Origin: an uncultured Megasphaera sp.
Lineage (GTDB): Bacteria; Bacillota; Negativicutes; Veillonellales; Megasphaeraceae
Direction: 5' to 3'
DNA length: 33,484 nucleotides
NCBI GenBank assembly: GCA_900540735.1
Contig: UQHB01000029.1
Coordinates: 1-33,484 of the forward strand
How positions within the stretch are numbered: the stretch's first letter is position 1; each line of letters begins with the position of its first letter. Both the position numbers and the translations under genes were made by a program. This document shows positions 8,643 to 17,249 of the stretch, piece by piece. Under the pieces are notes generated by a model. The model was not told the origin of the DNA and ran no database searches. It saw nothing but the letters and a program-made list of their open reading frames with translations.

Positions 8643-8671
8643 ATTATATATCATTGTGAATTATTTCGCAA
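8643..8671 (-). promoter_or_regulatory. rex promoter and Rex operator
   Basis: The 18-mer TTGTGAATTATTTCGCAA (8654-8671) matches the Rex consensus TTGTGAA-N4-TTCACAA at all but one fixed position. On minus, TTGCGA (8671-8666) is the -35, and TATAAT (8648-8643) follows after exactly 17 bases, so the operator covers the -35 and most of the spacer. The site abuts the stop codon of the upstream membrane-protein gene (8651-8653). Confidence 0.85.
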
Positions 8672-9925
8672 ACTTTTTTTAATACATTTTTGGTATGGTA
8701 TAGAACTATTCGCAAATATAGCGCATAGGAACCAAAAAACGAGAGAAATTTGCGTGCTAAAGAGGTCATAGTCGGAGAAACCTGTGACACTGATGGCAAT
8801 GACGGCCGCAGCAGTTGCCGTAGCGATGGCTTTGTCAAAGTGATTCCCTTCACCACTCCTAAGGAAGCGAATGCTGTACCAGGCGTTGCCAAAGAAGAAG
8901 GCCATGTACGAAAAGAACCCGGCAAAACCAATTTCTGCAAGAATATTTAAAAACATATTGTGCGCGTGGAAAATGGTAATGCCTGCTTCGCGGATAAGGT
9001 CGTTATACCAAGGGTACACGTATTTAAAAGCACCCCAACCGATACCAAAGAGCGGATGAGCTGCAATCATAGCAATGGCACTGTACCACATGTCGAGGCG
9101 CATAGAAACGGACGTATCTGCTTCGCTATGGCTAAAAATAGATAAGAGCCGTTCGGTCACACCACCATGGTAAAAGGCCAAGATGAGGGGTACGGCGAGG
9201 AGACAAAGCCAAATCCGTTTATCCCAAATGAAACCGAAAAAGACGACAAGCGCGCAGACGCTGAGCCAGGCCCCACGGGAGTAGGTCAAGACGAGGCAAA
9301 GCGTCATGAGCGCAAAGAGCGACGCATACGTAATTCGGTGCCATTTGTGCCGCGTCCAGACGGTCATCGACGCAGCGAGGCCCATGACCATGAGCAAGAA
9401 AGCAGATAACAAATTGGGGTTATATAAGGTCGAATACATGCGCCGTTTTAAGAGCGGAAAAGCATCGTTATCGACCCAGGCCGCTTCGTGGAGGGTGAGC
9501 ATATGGACGTATTGATAGAGGCCATATAAACCGACTACAGCGGCACCGACGAGAAATAAGAAGAGCAAGAGCCTCCGCTCTCCTTCGCCATGGATAAAAT
9601 AGACAATGAGGGCATAAAAGCATATATATTGCAGTGCCGTAAAGGCATAAAAAGCCAGTCCCATCAAGGCTTCTGGTGAGCCAATGAGAGAAATGAGAGA
9701 AACTGCAGCAAAGCACAGGGCTGGCTTGAGCAACGGTACAGACGGAAAATCAGGGGCATCAAATTTGCGCCAATAATAGGCACCTAAAAACAAGGCTAGT
9801 ACGAGACACCCTTCCATGATAAAGATGTTAAGAGGCATAAAAAAGACAGCCCCGCCTAAGGCATAGACTACACGCAACCGTGCACGTTCTGCCGGAGAAA
9901 GGGATTGAGACGTTCCAAGAGTCAT
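8651..9925 (-). CDS. O-antigen ligase / Wzy-like polytopic membrane protein
   Basis: The 424-aa protein has roughly ten to twelve hydrophobic segments. Its Wzy_C-type landmarks are YNPNLLSAFLL, then LTYSRGAWL before a transmembrane segment. These are followed by a large periplasmic loop with RLDMWYSAIAMIAAHPLFGIGWG and HAHNMFLNILAEIGFAG; the loop's Arg and His are the residues typical of the WaaL/Wzy fold. Such proteins ligate or polymerise glycans on the outer face of the inner membrane; the exact acceptor cannot be told. The ATG at 9925 follows AAAGGAG. A TATAAT at 9971-9966 is a candidate -10 after the folC terminator. No other glycan genes are adjacent, so the context does not narrow the role. 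Confidence 0.75.
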   Translation of the reverse strand: MTLGTSQSLSPAERARLRVVYALGGAVFFMPLNIFIMEGCLVLALFLGAYYWRKFDAPDFPSVPLLKPALCFAAVSLISLIGSPEALMGLAFYAFTALQYICFYALIVYFIHGEGERRLLLFLFLVGAAVVGLYGLYQYVHMLTLHEAAWVDNDAFPLLKRRMYSTLYNPNLLSAFLLMVMGLAASMTVWTRHKWHRITYASLFALMTLCLVLTYSRGAWLSVCALVVFFGFIWDKRIWLCLLAVPLILAFYHGGVTERLLSIFSHSEADTSVSMRLDMWYSAIAMIAAHPLFGIGWGAFKYVYPWYNDLIREAGITIFHAHNMFLNILAEIGFAGFFSYMAFFFGNAWYSIRFLRSGEGNHFDKAIATATAAAVIAISVTGFSDYDLFSTQISLVFWFLCAIFANSSIPYQKCIKKSLRNNSQ

Positions 9926-9984
9926 GGTATCGCTCCTTTATACGGAATCAGTATTTCATTGTTCCATTATACAAGAAAGGAGCA

Positions 9985-10031
9985 TAAAAAAATAGTAGGC
10001 ATAACGGAAACATTCCTATCATGCCTACTAT
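9985..10031 (-). terminator. Terminator after valS-folC
   Basis: An 11-bp perfect stem, ATAGTAGGCAT (9992-10002) and ATGCCTACTAT (10021-10031), is followed by T7 on the minus strand. It is 14 bases past the folC stop. Confidence 0.9.
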
Positions 10032-10044
10032 ATATGAATCTACT

Positions 10045-11358
10045 TTATACTATGCCTGGAAAGCGACGGCGTAAGTACTGCCGCACTTCCCCTTGAATGT
10101 AGAGGGAACCAACGATGCAGAGTACCGCATCAGTTGTTACGCTGGCAAAGGCTTTATCTAACCCTTCCTCTAACGTCGTGGCTGCGTCTGCTGTACACGG
10201 CAAGAGATTGGCCATCTGTACAGGGTCAGCACTGCGCGGTGTCGGAGCCGGTGCGCAAATGGCGTAATCGTCCTTACGGAACAGTTCTTGCACCATATGC
10301 GTATAGTCTTTGTCCGCTAAGACAGAGAACAAGAAGACCCGTTTCTTTTGTCCAAAGATGTCATCGTACGTCTTGACGAAGGTCGAAATGCCAGCCGGAT
10401 TATGTGCGCCGTCGATGACGACGGTGACCTCCCCTGCTTTGACGACTTGGAAGCGGCCAGGCCACTGGACATTCTTAAGTCCTTCTTCGACGGCTGTGCG
10501 CGTAATGCGCGCGTCTTTACGAGCAAGCCGCAAGAGAGCCATGACGGCAGCAGCGCAGTTGTACTGCTGGTGTTCTCCTAAGAGAGGAATGGTCGCCGTA
10601 ATGTTGTAGCCGTACTTTTCTTGGATGCTCAAGGTCTGCCCATCAGTTGGATGCCAGTCTTCTGCAGGAGGAATGACTTTGACTGTAAAGCTATGGTCCA
10701 GCGCATAAAGACGGCTATGCTTTTGATAGGCCGTACGAGCGATGATGTCGAGAGCCGGTTTCGTTGCCGTCGTGACCACAGGCACGCCTTCTTTGATGAT
10801 GCCTGCTTTTTGTACAGCAATTTCTTCGACCGTATTGCCACAGTATTTCATGTGCTCTAAGGAGACGTTCGTAATGACCGATACTTCTGGGATGATGACG
10901 TTCGTCGAGTCGACGAGTCCGCCTAGGCCCACTTCGATGACGGCATATTCTACACCGACTTTGGCAAAATACCAAAACGCTGCAGCCGTAATCATTTCAA
11001 ATTCTGTCGGCCGTTCTTCCCCATCTACAACCATGGCTTCAGCGGCATCTTTGACGTGGGCGACCGCATCAGCAAAATCTTCCCGGCTAATGTCGCTACC
11101 ATTGACATCGATGCGTTCTGTATAGTCTTCGAGGTGCGGCGACGTGTAACGGCCTGTCTTAATGCCTGCTGTCGTGAGGACTGAGGCAATCATGGCCGTT
11201 ACCGAGCCTTTGCCATTCGTGCCCGTTACGTGGACGGTTTTATACTTCTTTTCCGGATTGCCCAGCCGGGCTAAGAGTGCTGTAATGCGCATTAAGCCCA
11301 GCTGAATCCCAAAAGCACTTGATGTTTCTAAATAATGTACTGCTTCTTCGTATCTCAT
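10045..11358 (-). CDS. folC: Folylpolyglutamate synthase / dihydrofolate synthase
   Basis: The enzyme adds glutamate to dihydropteroate or to folates in an ATP-dependent Mur-ligase-type reaction. Its 437 aa are usual for the family. The P-loop TGTNGKGSVT is at 45-54, the folate-site region includes TGRYTSPHLEDYTERI, and the EVGLGGLVDSTNVI and DGAHNPAGI segments of the ligase family are intact. It starts 10 bases after the valS stop, with its GAGG ribosome site overlapping the end of valS, so the two genes are one T-box-controlled operon. valS-folC linkage is also known in Bacillus. Whether both activities are present cannot be decided from sequence. Confidence 0.95.
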   Translation of the reverse strand: MRYEEAVHYLETSSAFGIQLGLMRITALLARLGNPEKKYKTVHVTGTNGKGSVTAMIASVLTTAGIKTGRYTSPHLEDYTERIDVNGSDISREDFADAVAHVKDAAEAMVVDGEERPTEFEMITAAAFWYFAKVGVEYAVIEVGLGGLVDSTNVIIPEVSVITNVSLEHMKYCGNTVEEIAVQKAGIIKEGVPVVTTATKPALDIIARTAYQKHSRLYALDHSFTVKVIPPAEDWHPTDGQTLSIQEKYGYNITATIPLLGEHQQYNCAAAVMALLRLARKDARITRTAVEEGLKNVQWPGRFQVVKAGEVTVVIDGAHNPAGISTFVKTYDDIFGQKKRVFLFSVLADKDYTHMVQELFRKDDYAICAPAPTPRSADPVQMANLLPCTADAATTLEEGLDKAFASVTTDAVLCIVGSLYIQGEVRQYLRRRFPGIV

Positions 11359-11368
11359 ACTCAGCCTC

Positions 11369-14032
11369 TTAAAGCTTTGCTAAATCTTCCAACCGTTTCG
11401 TAAGAGCTGCCATTTTTTCTTGGTAGTCAGCAAGTTTTTCTTTTTCTTTTGCTACGACTGCTTCCGGAGCTTTGCCGAGGAACCCAGGATTAGATAATTT
11501 CTTATCGAGACGGGCAATTTCTTTTTCCATCTTTTCCTGTTCTTTATGGACACGAGCCGTTTCTTTTTCCACATCAATAAGGTCTTTTAAGTGGAGGTAG
11601 CATTCAATGCCCGGTACGACAGCAACGACAGCGTTTTCCGGTTTCGGGTCTGTCGGTGCAAGGAGCGTTACTTTGTCCGCAAAAGCGAGGACATGGAAAT
11701 AGGATTCATAAGTCTTGAGGGTTTCTGCCATCTTCGCATCGCCAGGAACGAGGATGACCGGAGCTTTTTTGCCCATCGGCATGTTCGATTCAGCACGGAG
11801 GTTACGAATACCTTTGATGGCTTCCATCATGGTGTTCATGGTCGCAGCGTCTTCTTTGAAGTCCCATTTTTCAACAGGTTTCGGCCACGGTGCGACGATG
11901 ATGCTTTCTCCTTCGTGCGGTAAGTGCTGCCATAAGTGTTCTGTAACGAACGGCATGAACGGATGTAAGAGCTCCATCGTGTGCGTGAGGACGTAAACGA
12001 GGACGAATTGAGCTGTCCGTTTGCTCCGTTCATCATCCGATTTGTAGAGACGCTGTTTAGCCAATTCAATGTACCAGTCGCAGTAGGAGTTCCAAACGAA
12101 GTTATAGACTGTATCAGCAGCATCGCCTAATTCAAATTTATCTAAATCAGCCGTTACCGTACGGACAGCGTCGTTGAAGGACGAAAGAATCCACCGGTCA
12201 GCGACCGTGAAATCGCTGTCTTCCGGTACGAAATCGGGGTCGTAGTCCGTCAAGTTCATCATGACGAATTTAGACGCATTCCAAATCTTATTGGCAAAGT
12301 TGCGGTTCCCTTCGACTCGTTCCATGTAGAAACGCATGTCGTTGCCCGGTGTGTTGCCTGTAACGAGTGTAAAGCGCAGGGCATCGGCACCGTACTGTTC
12401 GCATACGCCTAAGGGATCAATGCCGTTGCCAAGGGATTTACTCATTTTCCGGCCTTGGCTATCGCGAACGAGGCCGTGAATGAAGACATGTTTGAAGGGA
12501 ATATCTTTCATGAATTCGCAGGTCATGAACATCATGCGCGCAACCCAGAAGAAGATAATATCGTAGCCCGTAACGAGGACGCTCGTCGGGAAGAACTGCT
12601 GAATATCTGCAGTCTTATCAGGCCAGCCCATGGTCGAGAACGGCCAAAGTGCCGAGCTGAACCACGTATCAAGGACATCCGGGTCTTGGTGGATGTGTTT
12701 GCTATGGCAGTGCGGGCATTCGGTCAAATCGGTCTTGCTCGCTGCTTGTTTGCCGCAGTCATCGCAGTACCAAACCGGAATCTGATGGCCCCACCAGAGC
12801 TGACGGGAAATGCACCAGTCATGAACGTCTTCGAGCCAATGGTTGTAAGTCTTGGCAAAGCGGTCTGGTACGAATTTCGTTTTGCCATCTGTTACGGCTT
12901 CAAGAGCAGCTTTCGTAAGCGGTTTCATCTTCACGAACCACTGTTTCGTAACGAACGGTTCCACAATGGTCTTGCAGCGCGAGCAATGGCCGACGGAGTG
13001 AGTCAACTCTTCGATGTGGTCGAGAAGGCCTAATTCTTTTAAGTCTTCAACGACAGCTTTTCGGCATTCTTCGCGAGTCATGCCGTTGTATTTGGCACCA
13101 GCTTTTTCGTTCATCGTACCGTCAAGGTTCATAATCATGACCGATTCGAGGTTGTGACGCTGGCCCATTTCAAAGTCGTTCGGGTCGTGCGCCGGCGTGA
13201 TTTTAACGGCGCCAGTACCAAAGCCAATATCGACATAATCATCGGCAATAACCTCGATTTCGCGATTGACGAAAGGAACGACGACTTTTTTGCCAATATA
13301 TTTTTTCATGCGGTCATCGTTCGGGTTAACAGCAACAGCCGTATCGCCCATGATGGTTTCCGGACGAGTCGTGGCAATCATGATGTAGTCGTCTTCACCG
13401 ACAACAGGGTATTTAATATACCATAAATGGCCTTGTACGTCCGAGTGGTCTACTTCGATATCACTGAGGGCCGTGTGGCAATGAGGGCACCAGTTCGTAA
13501 TGCGCTGGCCTTGGTAAATGAGGCCGCGGTCATATAAATCGACGAAGACTTCGCGAACAGCACGAGCGCAAACATCATCCATGGTGAAGCGTTTCCGGCT
13601 CCAGTCGCACGACGAACCGAGGCGGCGTACCTGTGTTTCAATGCGGTTGCCGTACTGTTCTTTCCATTTCCAGACGCGTTTTAAAAATTCGTCACGGCCA
13701 ATATCGTACCGTGTTTTACCTTCTTCTTTAGCCAGCTGCTGTTCTACTTTAACCTGCGTAGCAATGCCGGCATGGTCCGTACCCGGAATCCAGGCAACGT
13801 TATACCCTTCCATTCGTTTGAAACGAACGAGAATATCTTGGAGCGTGTTATCTAAGGCATGGCCCATATGGAGCTGGCCTGTAACGTTTGGCGGTGGCAT
13901 AACGATGCTAAACGGTTCTTTTGACGAATCCGGGGCTTGATGGAAATAGCCATTCTTTTCCCAGAAATCATACCATTTCATTTCAATATCATTCGGAGCA
14001 TACGCACCGAGTTGTTCTTTGTTCCAGTTCAT
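11369..14032 (-). CDS. valS: Valyl-tRNA synthetase
   Basis: This class I synthetase charges tRNA-Val. HIGH appears as HMGH (55-58, in PPNVTGQLHMGHAL) and KMSKS as GRKMSKSLGNG near residue 530. The CP1 editing domain and zinc-type Cys pairs (CSRCK, CDDCGKQ, CPHC) are present. The C-terminal about 60 residues form the Lys/Glu-rich coiled coil typical of ValRS. I chose ATG 14032 (887 aa, MNWNKEQ) because AGGAGG lies seven bases upstream. An in-frame start at 14080 would lie inside the T-box terminator hairpin and have no ribosome site. It is cotranscribed with folC and controlled by the T-box at 14051-14290. Confidence 0.97.
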   Translation of the reverse strand: MNWNKEQLGAYAPNDIEMKWYDFWEKNGYFHQAPDSSKEPFSIVMPPPNVTGQLHMGHALDNTLQDILVRFKRMEGYNVAWIPGTDHAGIATQVKVEQQLAKEEGKTRYDIGRDEFLKRVWKWKEQYGNRIETQVRRLGSSCDWSRKRFTMDDVCARAVREVFVDLYDRGLIYQGQRITNWCPHCHTALSDIEVDHSDVQGHLWYIKYPVVGEDDYIMIATTRPETIMGDTAVAVNPNDDRMKKYIGKKVVVPFVNREIEVIADDYVDIGFGTGAVKITPAHDPNDFEMGQRHNLESVMIMNLDGTMNEKAGAKYNGMTREECRKAVVEDLKELGLLDHIEELTHSVGHCSRCKTIVEPFVTKQWFVKMKPLTKAALEAVTDGKTKFVPDRFAKTYNHWLEDVHDWCISRQLWWGHQIPVWYCDDCGKQAASKTDLTECPHCHSKHIHQDPDVLDTWFSSALWPFSTMGWPDKTADIQQFFPTSVLVTGYDIIFFWVARMMFMTCEFMKDIPFKHVFIHGLVRDSQGRKMSKSLGNGIDPLGVCEQYGADALRFTLVTGNTPGNDMRFYMERVEGNRNFANKIWNASKFVMMNLTDYDPDFVPEDSDFTVADRWILSSFNDAVRTVTADLDKFELGDAADTVYNFVWNSYCDWYIELAKQRLYKSDDERSKRTAQFVLVYVLTHTMELLHPFMPFVTEHLWQHLPHEGESIIVAPWPKPVEKWDFKEDAATMNTMMEAIKGIRNLRAESNMPMGKKAPVILVPGDAKMAETLKTYESYFHVLAFADKVTLLAPTDPKPENAVVAVVPGIECYLHLKDLIDVEKETARVHKEQEKMEKEIARLDKKLSNPGFLGKAPEAVVAKEKEKLADYQEKMAALTKRLEDLAKL

Positions 14033-14050
14033 GAAATTCCCTCCTACGAC

Positions 14051-14290
14051 AAAAAAGCGTTCCCTCATCCTAAGGGTCATCCTTAGGACGAAAGAACGCT
14101 ATATCTTCCGCGGTACCACCTAACTTGCCGCCATGCGGCCTCTTCATGGACACATAACGGGTGCTGCCGGGCAAGCCTTTCCTCTTGCCAGCTCGTGGGT
14201 GACGTGCTGTCTCCTTTTGAATGCCTTTGCACCGACCGGCATCTCTCTAACAAAAGCAGTACAGCTTCTTCCATTCATCGCTTTTTACAT
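14051..14290 (-). ncRNA. T-box riboswitch leader of valS-folC
   Basis: The leader reads uncharged tRNA-Val and prevents termination. Visible on minus: an AGAGA-type element (TTAGAGAGATG, about 14250-14240) with a distal Stem I loop; a GTC triplet at 14203-14201, a Val codon and candidate specifier; and the T-box core GGTGGTACCGCG at 14120-14109, whose TGGT fits tRNA with an A73 discriminator. A terminator follows (14100-14051): stem AGCGTTC with GGAACGCT and inner CCTAAGG with CCTTAGG, then T6. valS ATG is 19 bases further. The Stem I fold was not computed, so the specifier is tentative. Confidence 0.93.
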
Positions 14291-14296
14291 GGCATC

Positions 14297-14325
14297 ATTC
14301 TAGCAAGTTTAAGGACAGTTGTCAA
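14297..14325 (-). promoter_or_regulatory. Promoter of the valS T-box leader
   Basis: A perfect TTGACA (14325-14320) and TAGAAT (14302-14297) are 17 bases apart. The -35 overlaps the stop codon of the permease pseudogene, so valS expression is independent of it. Confidence 0.85.
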
Positions 14326-15730
14326 TGGCTCTGTTCTGCCGTTTTCGCAGGAATCGGGTCAACTGCAACAGGATGCGGTGTCGGGCCATCGGCCAGCACG
14401 CCGTTGCGAGCTTTCGTAATGATGCTGTGTTTATAGCCATAGCAGAAATAAATCCCTAAGCCAATAAGCAGCCAAACGACGAAACGGACTTGTGTCACAA
14501 AGGGCAGCATGTACACGAGTACGCCGCACGAAATAATGGCAATCATCGGTACGACCGGCACGAAGGGGCAATGGAACGGACGGACCCGTCTCGGTTGTTT
14601 CTTCCGCAAGACTAAGACTGCAGCCGAGACGATGATGAAGGCTCCTAAGGTGCCAATATTGACCATTTCGGCCACAATATTAATCGGTAAGACACCGGCT
14701 AAAACAGAAGCAATGACGGCGACGAGCAACGAGCTCCGCACAGGTGTTTTCGTCTTGCCGTTGATACGGCCAAAGAAACGAGGTAATAACCCATCACGAG
14801 ACATAACGAAAAGAACCCGGCTTTGGGCAAAGGCAGAACATAACAAGACAGACGTTAAACCGCAAATAGCACCAATGGAGACGACGGCAGCACCCCAATG
14901 ATAGCCAACAGTCTGCAGAGCAAAGGCAACCGGTGCAGCTGTCGATTTAAATTGTAAGTACGGTACCATGCCTGTTAAGATACCCGAGACGACAATATAC
15001 AAAACCGTGCAAATAATGAGGGATAAAATAATGCCGCGCGGCAAGGTTTTTTCTGGATTCTTAACTTCTTCCGTTGCTGTCGAGACCGCATCAAAGCCAA
15101 TGTACGCAAAGAAAATAATGGAAGCCCCTGTAAAGACACCAAACCAGCCATAAGGCATGAAGGGCTGCCAGTTCGTTGTATTCACATGGCTTACACCTAA
15201 GCCGATGAATAAGGCTACGACGAGCAATTTAATGGCAACAATCAAGTTATTGACGAAAGAACTTTGGGTTACGCCTTTAATATTGATTAAGGTGACAATC
15301 CAAAACCGATATTAGTCATAATATTGGAAAAATATGCCGACCAGCCAAGAGCGACAGCACTCAGGCCTAAATTATACTCTAGCAACAAATCCCAACCAAT
15401 AATCCAGGCCCAAAATTCACCTAAGGCTACATAACCATATGTATAGGCACTACCGGCTACAGGAATCATAGCAGAAAATTCAGCATAACATAAGGCCGCG
15501 CAGCCACAAGCAACAGCTGCAATGAGGAAGGAAATAATCAAGGCCGGGCCTGAGAAGTTTGCTGCAGCAATACCGGTCAAGACGAAAATCCCTGTACCAA
15601 CGATGCAGCCAATGCCCAGCATCGTCAAGCCAAACGTACCTAAGACTTTCTTCATACCTCCATCTTGTGCCGTTTCGGCTATAAATTCATTAACACTCTT
15701 TGTGCGAAATACGTTTAGCTTTGTCATCAT
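14322..15730 (-). pseudogene. APC-family amino acid permease broken by an internal deletion/frameshift
   Basis: Two reading frames together resemble one cationic/neutral amino acid permease of the APC superfamily. The 5' part starts at ATG 15730, six bases after AGGAGG (an ATG at 15745 lies upstream of the ribosome site). It holds TM1-4 with GTFGLTMLGIGCIVGTGIF and reads to SNIMTNIGFG, then stops at TAA near 15287. The 3' part continues one frame over from FWIVTLINIKGV (about 15300) through IGFDAVSTATEEVKNP to the end. Homologues as I recall them have about 30-35 more residues (a loop plus the start of TM5) between these points, so an out-of-frame deletion of about 100 bases is inferred. The downstream frame has only a weak TTG start and no ribosome site. 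A sequencing artefact is less likely because the missing piece is more than one base. Confidence 0.75.
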
Positions 15731-15745
15731 ACTCATCCTCCTCAT

Positions 15746-15800
15746 AAAAAATAGCTATACCCACCACGTCGTCACCTAGGCCGCATCGTTGCGGGTATAG
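15746..15800 (-). terminator. Terminator-like hairpin just before the permease ribosome site
   Basis: On minus, CTATACCC (15800-15793) pairs with GGGTATAG (15762-15755), with an inner CGCA-ACGA-TGCG hairpin, and is followed by T6 (15751-15746). It ends the aminotransferase transcript. The permease AGGAGG begins only four bases later, so no separate permease promoter fits after it. Controlled readthrough is possible. Confidence 0.75.
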
Positions 15801-15829
15801 TATCTCTTTCTTATATATCTATTTGTAGA

Positions 15830-17026
15830 TTAGGCTCCGCAAAAGAGCTTCGTCACATGGGCAAATCGTTTTGCTCCTTCTACGACCGTTTCCAGAGAAC
15901 CAGACGTGTAGTTTAACCGGAACGAATGGCCCGGTTGCGTCGGGTCTGCCGAAAAGGCATCGCCCCGGACAGCACCGACATGGTGGGCAAAGAGGGCTTC
16001 GTAAAATTCTAGAATAGATACGTCATCTGGGAGTGTTACCCAAAGGAACATGCCCCCTTCCGGACGGGTAAACTGTATCTTCGACGAGCCATAGCGCGTC
16101 AACGCATCAATCATGGCATCGCATCGTTTTTCATAGTCCCTGCAAAGAGCCTGAATATGTTCTTCGTAGTCAATGGATTTCAGCGTATCTGCTACAATCA
16201 GTTGATTCAATAAGGGAATCTGGCCATCCATAATATTCTTGACGAGGAGCATGCTGTGAATATATTGTTCTGGCCCATATAAATAACCAACCCGAACGCC
16301 TGGGGTCAATGTCTTCGAGTACGACCCAGCAAAAATAACACGGTCATCGACATCAAATGATTTAAAAGCTGGTACGTCTTCACCACGGAAGCGAATGTCA
16401 CCATACGGGTCGTCTTCGTAAATGAGCAAGCCATACCGCTGGGCTACAGCATAAATGTCTTTGCGCCGTTCTAAGGGCATGGTCACGCCTGTAGGATTAT
16501 GGAAATTAGGATTCATGTAAATGTATTTGCCTTTACCGGACTGAGCCGCTTTTTCTAAGGCTTCCGGTATCATGCCGTATTCATCCATAGTCACACTGAC
16601 TGGTCGGCAGCCAGCAGAAGCGACGGCTTCAATGGCACAACTAAAGGAAAAGTGTTCAAAAAATACTTCGTCCCCTTCGTTGCACAACGTGCGCGGTGCT
16701 AAGCCTAAACCGTGACTTGATCCCATGAGGATAATAAAGGAATGATGTTCTGTTGGGAAATGTTTCTTTTCCACGAGACGTTTCCGCGTCAATTCCTTTA
16801 ATTCTTCATCGCCATTGGCCGGGCCATACTGAAAGAGTTTTTGCAAATCTCCATGGAGCAATCGTTCTGCCGATTTTTCTAAGGCCTGACATGGTAACAT
16901 TTCTTCTGACGGCATGCCTGCGCCGAGCGTAATAAAATCAGGTATCGTTGCGCCTCTATCGGAGACTTCGCGAATTAAGTTCGGAATACAATGTTGTGTC
17001 TTTTCTGGTAACTGATATTGTTGCAT
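15830..17026 (-). CDS. PLP-dependent aminotransferase, class I/II (2-aminoadipate/aromatic type)
   Basis: This is a fold-type I aminotransferase of the MocR/LysN-like branch. With start ATG 17026 (398 aa, MQQYQLPEKTQ) the PLP Lys is Lys238 in GSYSKTLTPGVRVGY. The NPNFHNPTG cofactor segment is at about 172-180, YEDDPYGDIRF follows it, and the C-terminal Arg in HSFRLNYTS binds the substrate carboxylate. The start 11 codons upstream (17059) lacks a ribosome site, whereas AGGGGG and TAGGGAT precede 17026. The substrate is not determined; 2-aminoadipate, branched-chain or aromatic amino acids are all possible. It has its own promoter (17159-17187) and a leader hairpin, and is followed by the permease remnant. 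Confidence 0.85.
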   Translation of the reverse strand: MQQYQLPEKTQHCIPNLIREVSDRGATIPDFITLGAGMPSEEMLPCQALEKSAERLLHGDLQKLFQYGPANGDEELKELTRKRLVEKKHFPTEHHSFIILMGSSHGLGLAPRTLCNEGDEVFFEHFSFSCAIEAVASAGCRPVSVTMDEYGMIPEALEKAAQSGKGKYIYMNPNFHNPTGVTMPLERRKDIYAVAQRYGLLIYEDDPYGDIRFRGEDVPAFKSFDVDDRVIFAGSYSKTLTPGVRVGYLYGPEQYIHSMLLVKNIMDGQIPLLNQLIVADTLKSIDYEEHIQALCRDYEKRCDAMIDALTRYGSSKIQFTRPEGGMFLWVTLPDDVSILEFYEALFAHHVGAVRGDAFSADPTQPGHSFRLNYTSGSLETVVEGAKRFAHVTKLFCGA

Positions 17027-17061
17027 ATCCCTACACCCCCTACATGACCCGTAGGCCATAC

Positions 17062-17098
17062 AAAAAGGCGTATAGAATAATTTTTTCTATACGCCTTT
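17062..17098 (-). terminator. Terminator-like hairpin in the aminotransferase leader
   Basis: A perfect 13-bp inverted repeat, AAAGGCGTATAGA (17064-17076) and TCTATACGCCTTT (17086-17098), is followed on minus by T5 (17066-17062). It lies between the promoter at 17187-17159 and the ATG at 17026, so it may terminate the decarboxylase gene, attenuate the aminotransferase gene, or both. Confidence 0.65.
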
Positions 17099-17158
17099 GT
17101 ATGTGCCTTATTTTATGTTGTACATCCGCTGTATTGCTTACACCTTTGATGTGTCTAT

Positions 17159-17187
17159 ATTATGTCACTTTATATTTATTGTATCAA
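17159..17187 (-). promoter_or_regulatory. Aminotransferase promoter
   Basis: TTGATA (17187-17182) and CATAAT (17164-17159) are 17 bases apart in a very AT-rich gap. The resulting leader is about 125 bases and includes a short frame MYNIK-stop upstream of the hairpin; its ribosome site is poor and its relevance unproven. Confidence 0.55.
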
Positions 17188-17249
17188 CATCTTTTTTATA
17201 TTTAAATAATTTTATTTTATGTATCTTTCTCTTTAGTTTTATAAGAAAT

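Noticed and set aside
14033..14080. Longer valS start (16 extra codons)
   Set aside because: The extra codons lie inside the T-box terminator hairpin, and the strong AGGAGG serves the ATG at 14032.
14322..15245. A separate, complete 307-aa permease gene
   Set aside because: It begins mid-protein at a TTG with no ribosome site and continues the sequence of the adjacent N-terminal fragment, so it is the rear of one broken gene.
17064..17098. Terminal inverted repeats of a tiny mobile element
   Set aside because: The arms are 13 bp around a 9-base AT-rich loop with no target duplication; a hairpin terminator is the simpler reading.
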